Part shown: positions 53,603 to 60,757 of the stretch, piece after piece
Layout: every line of letters begins with the position of its first letter
Numbering within the stretch: position 1 is the stretch's first letter
Assembly: GCF_001667735.1 (NCBI RefSeq)
Contig: NZ_LZJN01000110.1
Coordinates: forward strand, 1-64,000
DNA length: 64,000 nt
Direction of reading: 5' to 3'
DNA from: Mycobacterium sp. E183
Lineage (GTDB): Bacteria; Actinomycetota; Actinomycetes; Mycobacteriales; Mycobacteriaceae
Translations under genes and position numbers: made by a program
Notes under the pieces: generated by a model
What the model saw: the letters and a program-made list of their open reading frames with translations, nothing else
Told to the model about the DNA's origin: nothing
The model's database searches: none

Positions 53603-55059
53603 GCCAGCTGCTTGCTGCGCAACGACGCCAGCGACGACCACTTGAGCGGGCCGACCGCGGCGCTGGTGGCCAGGTAGGCCGCGGCGGCGGCGAGCAGGAT
53701 CAGCGCGACGTGCTGACCCGAAAGCAGCAGTGTCACCGCGACACTGGCGGCCGTCGGGATCAGCACCCGCAGCAAGAACATCACCGGCGTACGGTAACCG
53801 CACCGCCGGTGCAGCCACCAGCTGCTGAACAGCATGTTGAAGAATTCCGTACACACCAGCGCGATGCCGGGCCCGACGGCGCCCAGCCGCCCGTCGAGAA
53901 CCAGATTCAGCGAGACGTTGACCACCAGCGTGGCGACCGTCAACCACAGCAGAACCTTTTGGTGGTGGCTGGCGACCAGACCCTGGCCGAGAGTGCCGCC
54001 GACGAACCGCAGCGCCGCCGCGACGAACAGCAATGCCAGCGTCGGCGTTCCCCGCGCGACGAACGCCTTGTCGCCGAAGAACGCGATCAACGGTCCGGCC
54101 AGCAGCGCTCCGACCACCGCGACGGGGACCGCCGCGAAATACATGAGCTCGACGCTGCGGCGCAGGAAGGCGGCGAACGCCGCCACGTCCCGCGCGAACA
54201 GTTCGGTGCCCGTCGACAGCGTCGCCTTGAGGAACACCAGCGACACCACGATGGTGTTGAACGCGATCGTCAAGGCGAGCCCGTACACGCCCACCTCGGA
54301 GTGGGTGTTGAGCAAGGACAAGATCACACCGTCGGCGCGGGTGTAAAGGATTCCGACAACCAGGAATCCGATCAGGGGCAGGGTTTCCCGCAACAGATCG
54401 GCGGCCTCGCGCAGCGCGAACACCGGGCGCACCGAGATGTGCCGCATCGCCGCGGCGCCCTGGATAACCAGCTGGACGGCGGGCGGAATGAGCTGTGCCA
54501 CCGCGAACCAGATGACGTTCGAGTGCGCGGAGACCAGGACCGCGACCATGGCCAGGGTGGCCGTGCGGGCCGTGACGTCGGAGATGGCCACCGCGGAGAA
54601 CCGGACGGTGGCCAGAAACACCGGCTCGAAGCGGGTGGTCATGGTCTGCAGCAGCAGGCCCCCGGACAGCACCACGAGCATGACCCGGACGTCGTAGTCG
54701 TGATAGACGAGCAACCCGGAACCGGCCGCCAGTGCGGCGAGCGGAACGCAGTAGATCAGGGCCAGTCCGCTGTTGACGCGCACCAGACGTTCGAGGTCGC
54801 CGCGGCCGGAGGTGACGCGGCGGACGATCACGGTGGCGACACCGAGATCGGCGAAGCTGTTCCACATTCCCACGAACGCGACCGCGATGGAGAGCTGGCC
54901 GTAGCGGCCCGGACCCAGGTACCGCGCGGTCATCGCCACGGAGACCACCGAGGCCAGCATTCCCAGTGCGCGGCAGATCAGTTGGATCGAGAAGGCGTGA
55001 GCCATCCGGGAGAGCGGCACCGACGGGACGACCGCCTCGGGCGTCGTCGGCTCAGTCAT
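53599..55059 (-). CDS. Wzx-like oligosaccharide flippase
   Basis: A 486-residue membrane protein with about twelve to fourteen helices. The N-terminal segment FSIQLICRALGMLASVVSVAMTA and the following YLGPGRYGQLSIAVAF are typical of polysaccharide-export MATE-like (Polysacc_synt/RfbX) proteins. It would flip the undecaprenyl- or decaprenyl-linked repeat unit to the outer leaflet, where the Wzy-like protein polymerises it. It lies seven bases downstream of the initiating transferase gene. Confidence 0.88.
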   Translation of the reverse strand: MTEPTTPEAVVPSVPLSRMAHAFSIQLICRALGMLASVVSVAMTARYLGPGRYGQLSIAVAFVGMWNSFADLGVATVIVRRVTSGRGDLERLVRVNSGLALIYCVPLAALAAGSGLLVYHDYDVRVMLVVLSGGLLLQTMTTRFEPVFLATVRFSAVAISDVTARTATLAMVAVLVSAHSNVIWFAVAQLIPPAVQLVIQGAAAMRHISVRPVFALREAADLLRETLPLIGFLVVGILYTRADGVILSLLNTHSEVGVYGLALTIAFNTIVVSLVFLKATLSTGTELFARDVAAFAAFLRRSVELMYFAAVPVAVVGALLAGPLIAFFGDKAFVARGTPTLALLFVAAALRFVGGTLGQGLVASHHQKVLLWLTVATLVVNVSLNLVLDGRLGAVGPGIALVCTEFFNMLFSSWWLHRRCGYRTPVMFLLRVLIPTAASVAVTLLLSGQHVALILLAAAAAYLATSAAVGPLKWSSLASLRSKQLA

Positions 55060-55065
55060 GACTCC

Positions 55066-56652
55066 CTAGTATGCGCCGTGACTGGTGAGAACGGCCTTAA
55101 CCGTCTTGGCGATGATCATGAGGTCACCCGACATCGACCAGTTGTCCACGTAGGACAGGTCCAACCGCACCGACTCCTCCCAGGAGAGGTCCGATCGGCC
55201 GCTCACTTGCCACAGCCCGCTGACCCCCGGTTTCACCAGCAGTCGCCGCTTGACGTCACCGTCGTAGTTGTCGACCTCTCGGCGCAGCGGGGGGCGCGGG
55301 CCGACGACGCTCATGTCACCCTTGAGCACGTTGATGAACTGGGGCAGCTCGTCGATGCTGAACCTGCGCAGGATCTTGCCGACGGGGGTGACCCGTGGGT
55401 CCTCGCGCATCTTGAACAGCATGCCGCCGGCGCTCTCGTTCAGCGCCAACAGGTGCTCGATCTGGGTGTCGGCGCCGTCGACCATGGTCCGGAACTTCAG
55501 CATCCTGAAGGGCTTGCCGTCGATGCCGATCCGTTCGGATGGGTAGAACACCGGGCCCTTGCTGGTGAGCTTGACGGCGACGGCCGCCGCGACGAGGACG
55601 GGCGCCGTCGCGATCAGGGCCGCCAGCGAGAACAGGAAGTCGAACACCTGCTTCTGAAAGCGTTGCGTCCCTTCGTATTGCGGCTTCTCGACGTGCAACA
55701 GCGGCATCCCCGCGGTCGGGCGCAGGGTCAGGCGGGCCTCCGCGACGTCCATCACGCCCGGTGAGACCACGACGTCGACGTCCATCGTTTCCAGCTGCCA
55801 CATCAGTTCTCGGATCCCGTGCATCCCGAAGTGGTCCGTCTGCGTGACCGCCACGGTGTCCGCACCGCAGCTGTTGATGGCGGCCACCGCGTGGGTGACG
55901 TCACCGAGGATCGGCACAGCGCGTCCGCCGAGGGTGATGGTGTTGCCGCGCGGTGGCCCGTAGCCTGGAATGCAAACGCCTACCACGAGGTATCCGTCCA
56001 GCGGGTTGCGGGAAAGTTCGTGGGCCAGGTGAGAGACCGCCTTGCGGTCCCCGATCGCCAGCACCGTCGTCTGGCACTGACCGTTCGCGCGCATCTGCCG
56101 GATGTGCTTGCGCCACAGGCTGCGGCTCCCCAGCAGGCCCATGGTCCCGACGGGGAGCGCGATCGCAAGGTAACCGCGGGCCAGGTCCACCTTGGCGAGC
56201 AAGGTGACCATCGCGATGATTCCGAACGTCCAGAACGAGGCGCTGCCGATCCGGCGGTACTCGTCGATGCCGGCGCCGATGACTCGCGGTGAGCGCGTTT
56301 GGAATACCGCCAGCGACGACAGCCATAGCGCCGCGAAGAGAAACGACAGCATCGTCATCGCGACGTCCGAGTAACCCGAGGTGTTGGCGATTTCGCCGAA
56401 TCGGACGTACTGCGCCAGTAGCACCGAGGCGCAGACGATCAGCGTGTCGCTGATGCGCAGGTGGTGCGAATATTGGTGCTGCCAGCGCCGGATCGCGCTG
56501 CCACCGGGCGAGGGCGCCGCGGCCCCGGTGGCCGGCAGAGCGCCGGTGCGGCGGCTGGGCAATGACGTGATGCCGGCCGGTTTCCGCTTGGTCGGACCGG
56601 GTTCGGCGTGCACGACGTCCACCAATTCCTGGGTCATCAACGGGTTAGACAT
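55066..56652 (-). CDS. Polyprenyl-phosphate sugar phosphotransferase (initiating)
   Basis: A 528-residue polyisoprenyl-phosphate hexose-1-phosphate transferase of the WbaP/CpsE type. There are four N-terminal membrane helices (about 70-190), a Rossmann-like central domain with AIGDRKAVSHLA, a fifth helix (FDFLFSLAALIATAPVLV), then the catalytic Bac_transf domain with FYPSERIGIDGKPF, MLKFRTMV, DELPQFINVLKGDMSVVGPRPP and VKPGVSGLWQVSGRS. It loads the first sugar phosphate on the lipid carrier and so starts the repeat unit. ATG 56652 is preferred over the upstream 56742. Confidence 0.92.
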   Translation of the reverse strand: MSNPLMTQELVDVVHAEPGPTKRKPAGITSLPSRRTGALPATGAAAPSPGGSAIRRWQHQYSHHLRISDTLIVCASVLLAQYVRFGEIANTSGYSDVAMTMLSFLFAALWLSSLAVFQTRSPRVIGAGIDEYRRIGSASFWTFGIIAMVTLLAKVDLARGYLAIALPVGTMGLLGSRSLWRKHIRQMRANGQCQTTVLAIGDRKAVSHLAHELSRNPLDGYLVVGVCIPGYGPPRGNTITLGGRAVPILGDVTHAVAAINSCGADTVAVTQTDHFGMHGIRELMWQLETMDVDVVVSPGVMDVAEARLTLRPTAGMPLLHVEKPQYEGTQRFQKQVFDFLFSLAALIATAPVLVAAAVAVKLTSKGPVFYPSERIGIDGKPFRMLKFRTMVDGADTQIEHLLALNESAGGMLFKMREDPRVTPVGKILRRFSIDELPQFINVLKGDMSVVGPRPPLRREVDNYDGDVKRRLLVKPGVSGLWQVSGRSDLSWEESVRLDLSYVDNWSMSGDLMIIAKTVKAVLTSHGAY

Positions 56653-57209
56653 GACGCTGCACTCTCGATCGAAGCGAAGCTCGGCGTTCGCGATGGCCAA
56701 CTGGCGTCCTGCTCGGAGATGACGGTGACCGGCAGCGGCCACACGATCCCGAATTCCGGGTCATTCCAATGGAATCCCTGGGCGTCGGACGGCGCGGGCT
56801 CCCCGCTGACCTGATAGCTGACTTCGGTGTTGTCGATCAGCGTTTGGAAGCCGTGGGCGACGAACGGCGGCAGGAACAGCGCCCGGTAGTTGTCCGCGCT
56901 CAACTCGACCATGACGTGGTCGCCGTAGGTCTGCGACCCCGGGCGGATGTCGACCGCGACGGCGGCGATCGCGCCGCGGGTGCAGCGAACCACCTGGGTC
57001 TGAGCGTAGGGCGGCACCCGATGGTGCAGGCCCCGCACGGTGCCGCGGGTGTAGTTGAAGTAGATGTTGGTCTGGGTGACGTCGAAACTCAGCCCGCGGT
57101 CGGCGAATTCGTCGGCACAAAAGGAACGGGACGAGAAGCCGCGATGGTCGCGTTGCGGCTCGAGGTCAATGATCGTCACGCCGGCGATCTGGGTGGGCGT
57201 GTACTTCAT
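56637..57209 (-). CDS. RmlC-like dTDP-4-dehydrorhamnose 3,5-epimerase
   Basis: A 190-residue cupin with the RmlC pattern: PQRDHRGFSSRSF, NIYFNYTRGTVRGLHHR (catalytic His), VRCTRGAIAAVAVDIRPGS, FLPPFVAHGF and YQVSGEP. The family epimerises C3 and C5 of dTDP-4-keto-6-deoxyglucose on the way to dTDP-rhamnose or a related deoxysugar. No rmlA, B or D is in the window, so it must use products of genes elsewhere. It overlaps the initiating transferase by 16 bases and is the first gene of the reverse operon. Confidence 0.88.
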   Translation of the reverse strand: MKYTPTQIAGVTIIDLEPQRDHRGFSSRSFCADEFADRGLSFDVTQTNIYFNYTRGTVRGLHHRVPPYAQTQVVRCTRGAIAAVAVDIRPGSQTYGDHVMVELSADNYRALFLPPFVAHGFQTLIDNTEVSYQVSGEPAPSDAQGFHWNDPEFGIVWPLPVTVISEQDASWPSRTPSFASIESAASCLTR

Positions 57210-57253
57210 GCACCGCTCCTCGGGTCACGGGTCGTTCTCGTCGGGGTCATGGC

Positions 57254-58459
57254 CTACGCGTATCCACCGGAAGGCGGCCGCGTCATCACGGTCGGGATGA
57301 CGCCGTACCGGGGGCCGAGGTTCTTGCCCGACGCGGCGGCCAGGCGCGGTAGCGAGCCCATGATGCTGGGCGGCGTGTTGGCGCCGGCGAGGCTGATGGT
57401 CGGCAGTGCGGAAGCGGCGCTGTGTGCCGCCGGTATCACGCTGGTCCAACTCGCCGGGACCGCCAGCGGACCGAGCGAGGCCGCGCTGCCGAGGCTTCCG
57501 ACCACACCCGATCCGAGCGAGCCGAGCGATCCCAGCGCGCCCGCGCCCGTGCTCGCCGCGCTCGCGGCCCCCGCCGCAGCGGTGCCCGCCGCCTGGGCAG
57601 CCCCATTCACCAAGCCCTGCGCGGTCTGAGCCATGCCGAGGATGGAGGACATCCCGTACAACGGTGTCGCTCCCGCCATGAAGTAGGTGGGCAGCGAGCT
57701 GGGCAGGCTCGACGCGAGGCTGTCCATCAGCGACGAACTGGCCGTGCTGGTGGCGGTGCTCGCGGTGCCGGTACCGACCTGGGTCAGGGTGGAGGTGCTG
57801 GCGGACATCGGCGACGAGAGCCCGTGCAGGGCGTTGGGAACCGAGGACATCACGTTCGACAGGGAAGTGTGCGTGGCCGCCAACGTTTCGGCCTGCGCCA
57901 CCGCGCTGCCCTGGGTCGCCACCCCCGCCGGGTTGGCGACGTCCGGCGGCGGGCTGAACGGTGTCACGTCGCACGCGGCCGCCGAACCCGCGGCGTATTG
58001 GTACATCGCCGCCGCGTCCTGTGCCCACATCTCGCCGTATTCGGCCTCGGTGGCCGCGATCGCCGCCGAGTTCTGGCCGAAGAAGTTGGTGGCGATCAGC
58101 GTCGCGAGCTGGACGCGGTTGGCGGCGACTGCCGGCGGCGGAACGGTCATCGCGAAGGCGGCCTCGTAGATCTCCACCGCGAGCCTGGCCTGGCCTGCGG
58201 TTTCCGCGGCCCGCGCGGCCGCCCCGGCGGTCCACGCCATGTAGGGAGCGAAGGCGGACGCCATGGTCAACGACGAGGGACCCAACCAGCGTCCGGTCGT
58301 CAATCCGGCTATCACCGAGCGGTAACAGCTTGAGGCGGAATGCAATTCGGCGGCAAGGCCATCCCAGGCCACCGAGGCCGCCACGAGCGACACCGGACCA
58401 GGGCCGGCATACATCCGCGCGGAATTGAACTCCGGCGGGAACGCCCCGAAATCGATCAC
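57254..58459 (-). CDS. PPE family protein, SVP-type
   Basis: A 401-residue PPE protein. The N-terminal PPE domain (about 1-170) begins [20 protein letters not shown] with Pro-Pro-Glu at 8-10 and the WxG motif in GRWLGPSSL. The middle is Ala/Ser/Thr-rich low complexity with helical repeats, and the C-terminal PPE-SVP-like region has [17 protein letters not shown] proteins are exported by type VII (ESX) systems, often as PE-PPE heterodimers. No PE gene or ESX component is adjacent. The GTG start at 58459 faces a regulatory region with an operator-like site at 58537. Confidence 0.92.
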   Translation of the reverse strand: MIDFGAFPPEFNSARMYAGPGPVSLVAASVAWDGLAAELHSASSCYRSVIAGLTTGRWLGPSSLTMASAFAPYMAWTAGAAARAAETAGQARLAVEIYEAAFAMTVPPPAVAANRVQLATLIATNFFGQNSAAIAATEAEYGEMWAQDAAAMYQYAAGSAAACDVTPFSPPPDVANPAGVATQGSAVAQAETLAATHTSLSNVMSSVPNALHGLSSPMSASTSTLTQVGTGTASTATSTASSSLMDSLASSLPSSLPTYFMAGATPLYGMSSILGMAQTAQGLVNGAAQAAGTAAAGAASAASTGAGALGSLGSLGSGVVGSLGSAASLGPLAVPASWTSVIPAAHSAASALPTISLAGANTPPSIMGSLPRLAAASGKNLGPRYGVIPTVMTRPPSGGYA

Positions 58460-58536
58460 GTCAGACCCCGGTCCCCGGTGGCGGTGCGGAGACGGACGAC
58501 CGCCGGGCCGTACCCGAGGAGCGCGATTACCGCGTT

Positions 58537-58553
58537 AAACATACCTAAAGTAT
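58537..58553. promoter_or_regulatory. Operator-like site upstream of the PPE gene
   Basis: AAACATACCTAAAGTAT contains the perfect inverted repeat ATAC-CTAAA-GTAT. It matches 13 of 17 positions with the site at 58796-58812, including the first eight bases AAACATAC. It lies in an AT-rich patch about 80 bases upstream of the PPE start, suitable for controlling it. The likely regulator is one of the two TetR proteins encoded nearby, by inference. Confidence 0.5.
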
Positions 58554-58781
58554 TGATTATGGTGGAAGCTGTGCCGAAGAGTATTTGGCCTGCGATCGCG
58601 AAGGTCCTTTGTCCCTTTCCGAGCCTTCTACCTGCTGACGCTGCCAGAGCGCGTGGCCTGGTGGTCACGACCGGCATCTGCGTCTCCTAACATCCTGCAA
58701 AGGGCCCGGGATCGGGCGTTCTTGCCGCTCAACTGGGCGAACCGTGGGTTTGGGCCGCCCGGCCCTACAAACTGACAATGT

Positions 58782-58814
58782 GATAATAGCGTACGAAACA
58801 TACTAATAGTTTGT
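58782..58814 (+). promoter_or_regulatory. Promoter and operator before a small ORF
   Basis: GATAAT (58782-58787) with TG just before it makes a good extended -10. Downstream, overlapping the expected start of transcription, ACATACTA-A-TAGTTTGT (58798-58814) is a palindrome with one mismatched pair. A second, perfect pair, TACAAACT (58766-58773) and AGTTTGTA (58808-58815), brackets the whole promoter. This is a typical repression layout, and the half-site recalls autoregulatory elements of gamma-butyrolactone receptors. Confidence 0.6.
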
Positions 58815-58826
58815 AAAGAGGGTGTG

Positions 58827-58880
58827 ATGTGGACTACAGGTATTTACGCAAGCGTCAAGGCAGACGCCTGCAGCTGCTAA
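58827..58880 (+). CDS. Possible 17-residue small protein
   Basis: The ATG at 58827 is preceded by AAAGAGGGTGTG, a strong ribosome-binding site at good spacing, and by the promoter at 58782. It encodes MWTTGIYASVKADACSC, ending in Cys-Ser-Cys. It could be a regulatory leader peptide or a small secreted or modified peptide. No similarity is recognised. The support is the strength of the promoter and ribosome-binding site, not conservation. Confidence 0.35.
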   Translation: MWTTGIYASVKADACSC

Positions 58881-58950
58881 TCTCAGACGTGGCCCATGTA
58901 CTGCCCGGGGGTGGCCGGTCGGTGTAGTTCAAGACCGCCCAAGAACCGAG

Positions 58951-59112
58951 GTGTATGCCCTGCTCATCAACCTGACGGCGATCGACCAGGTCCGGGTCGC
59001 AACCCCCGACGAGATCGGTCGCGTCATACACGCCAACGTCGCGGAGCCCGGCTTCCCCGCCGGGTTCACGCCGCTGCGCCAGGGTCACACCCGGCGGGCC
59101 GACGAGAGCTGA
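58951..59112 (+). CDS. Possible small ORF upstream of the TetR gene
   Basis: A 53-codon frame from GTG 58951, with protein-like composition (ALLINLTAIDQVRVATPDEI, then ANVAEPGFPAGFTPLRQGH) and an upstream GAG as a weak ribosome site. The frame is open further back to about 58881, so it may be the remnant of a larger gene. It ends 14 bases before the first TetR start, so it could be cotranscribed with it. The rest of 58881-58950 shows nothing recognisable. Confidence 0.3.
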   Translation: MYALLINLTAIDQVRVATPDEIGRVIHANVAEPGFPAGFTPLRQGHTRRADES

Positions 59113-59126
59113 GCTGGCAGATTCCC

Positions 59127-59804
59127 ATGACTACCCACTCGACCGACGGACGCGCCGACGCGACGCGGCGGCAGATTCTGCGCGCCGCCTCCCATCAGTT
59201 CGCGCGCAGGCCGTACCACGACGTCGGTCTGGATGACATCCTGGCCGAGGCCCAGCTGACCAAGGGCGCGATGTACTTCCACTTCAAGTCCAAACACGCC
59301 TTGGCGGTGGAGCTCATCGACAAGCAGATCGCCGCGGCGACCGTCGCGGTCGGAGACCTGTTGACCCGCGGACTTTCGGGCCTGGAAACCCTGATCGACT
59401 TCTCGTATCTGATCGCCGTTCAAGACATCAAGACCGATCTGGTCAGGGCCGGCCTGAATCTGATCGAGTCGGTCGGACAGTCGGGGGGGCTGCAGGACAC
59501 GTTGGTGAGCGGCTGGGTGGAAGCCCTGTCGGGGGTCGTCCAGCAGGCCATCACCGAGGGTGACATCGACGAACGCTGTGATCCCGACGCAGTCGGACGG
59601 CTGATGGTGTCGCTGCATATGGGGCTGCGCAAGACCAGCAATCTGGACGACCCGGAACGGTTCCTCACCGACCTGGAAAAGTGCTGGATGCTGATCTTGG
59701 GTGGGATCTTGCAACCGGACCGGGCCGATTACTTCAGCCAATTCCTAAGGCGGCGAGCGGCGCTCGCCGTCAACTCCAGTTCGAGCGACCAAGGCTCGCC
59801 TTAG
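59127..59804 (+). CDS. TetR-family regulator resembling gamma-butyrolactone receptors
   Basis: A 225-residue TetR-type protein. The HTH (about 28-55) has VGLDDILAEAQLTKGAMYFHFKSKHALAVELID. The C-terminal domain has GLSGLETLIDFSYLIAVQDI and LVRAGLNLIESVG followed by a Trp-containing helix, the order seen in CprB/ArpA/ScbR-type autoregulator receptors of Streptomyces. It probably binds the operator-like sites at 58537 and 58796. Its ligand is unknown; no AfsA-like synthase gene is in the window. A second, different member follows 128 bases downstream. Confidence 0.8.
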   Translation: MTTHSTDGRADATRRQILRAASHQFARRPYHDVGLDDILAEAQLTKGAMYFHFKSKHALAVELIDKQIAAATVAVGDLLTRGLSGLETLIDFSYLIAVQDIKTDLVRAGLNLIESVGQSGGLQDTLVSGWVEALSGVVQQAITEGDIDERCDPDAVGRLMVSLHMGLRKTSNLDDPERFLTDLEKCWMLILGGILQPDRADYFSQFLRRRAALAVNSSSSDQGSP

Positions 59805-59873
59805 TGCCGACCAGGTTGAGCAGACTGCCCGCCAGCCGCGGCAGCGGCTGCTAACGTTGGACGTCTTGCGGTG

Positions 59874-59889
59874 GATGTGAACCCACATC
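59874..59889. promoter_or_regulatory. Perfect palindrome before the second TetR gene
   Basis: GATGTG-AACC-CACATC is a perfect inverted repeat with six-base arms and a four-base centre. It sits immediately before an in-frame ATG at 59891 and 43 bases before the preferred GTG start at 59933 of the second TetR gene. A self-operator is the simplest reading. It does not resemble the AAACATAC sites, so the two TetR proteins may see different DNA. Confidence 0.55.
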
Positions 59890-59932
59890 AATGACTCCGC
59901 GCACCCGACGCGACTCCGGAGGTGCAGAGACA

Positions 59933-60643
59933 GTGCCGCGCCAGGTCCGATCCGAAGCCACTCGGCGGAAGATCATCGACGCCGCGATCGAGGTGTTCGG
60001 GGAAGTCGGATATGCCGCCGCCGGGTGGGGGGCGATCATCGAGCGGACCGGGATGACCAAAGGCGCCCTGTATCACCACTTCGATTCGAAGGAATCGCTG
60101 GCGTCCGACATCCTCAAGGAAGGCTCCGAGAGCCTGCTCACGGCATTCGGGAACGTGTGCAAGTCTTCGTCGCCGGGGCTGGAAAACCTGCTACACGGCG
60201 CCTTCACCATCGTGGTAGTGCTCAACTCGGACAAGACCGTTCGCACGGCCGAGCAATTAGCCTGTGCCTTAAGCGGATTGAACGAGGCCGCGGGGGACTT
60301 CTATGCCGACCTGGCGGTGAAGATCGCTGATGAGGCCAGGCGGGCCATCAGCGAGGGAGACCTCCGCAAGGACGTCGACCCCAAGGTGCTCTCCGAGTTC
60401 CTCGTTGGAGCCATGTTCGGAACGCGACTGGTATTCAATGCGATAACCCGTCGTGAACCCAACAGGGGAGGCCCCGTCGACATCGGCGGTCGCCTGCGTC
60501 AGATCTTGGAGCTCCTGCTGCCCGGCACGGTGACCGAGTCGTCGTTGCCCTATTTCCAGCAGTTCCTCGGTCGCGAAGTCATGCGTCATGCCCCGGCCAT
60601 CGCGGCCCGCCCCGACGCCGACACGGAACCCCTGATCGGCTAG
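59933..60643 (+). CDS. TetR-family regulator, second of a tandem pair
   Basis: A 236-residue TetR-type protein. The HTH contains WGAIIERTGMTKGALYHHFDSKESLASDIL. The ligand domain has the receptor-like LNEAAGDFYADLAVKIADEARRAI and FLVGAMFGTRLVFNAITRR, again nearest in style to autoregulator receptors. GTG 59933 is chosen because GGAGGT lies nine bases upstream; ATG 59891 would add 14 residues and lies against the palindrome. The protein is related to but clearly distinct from its neighbour. It may sense another ligand or act as a partner. Confidence 0.78.
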   Translation: MPRQVRSEATRRKIIDAAIEVFGEVGYAAAGWGAIIERTGMTKGALYHHFDSKESLASDILKEGSESLLTAFGNVCKSSSPGLENLLHGAFTIVVVLNSDKTVRTAEQLACALSGLNEAAGDFYADLAVKIADEARRAISEGDLRKDVDPKVLSEFLVGAMFGTRLVFNAITRREPNRGGPVDIGGRLRQILELLLPGTVTESSLPYFQQFLGREVMRHAPAIAARPDADTEPLIG

Positions 60644-60757
60644 AGCTCCACGGTCGCGCGGTCGGGCCGGATGCGCCACACCCGCTTTCGCGGCCATCGA
60701 GACGGCGAATCAGTAATTGCGGTTGACGCGCATTCCACAATGCATACTGTTCCGGTG

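Noticed and set aside
52532-54865. Apparent 777-residue fusion protein
   Set aside because: Only the C-terminal 356 residues are protein-like. The rest is the flippase gene read out of frame, and a GTGA junction at 53602 gives the real start.
53551-55764. 737-codon plus-strand open frame opposite the flippase and transferase genes
   Set aside because: Low-complexity Arg/Gln/His/Asp-rich translation typical of shadows; the minus strand encodes two recognised membrane proteins.
57254-58459. Part of an ESX/type VII secretion cluster
   Set aside because: The PPE gene has no PE partner, no esx pair and no EccA-E or MycP genes nearby, so it is treated as an orphan PPE.
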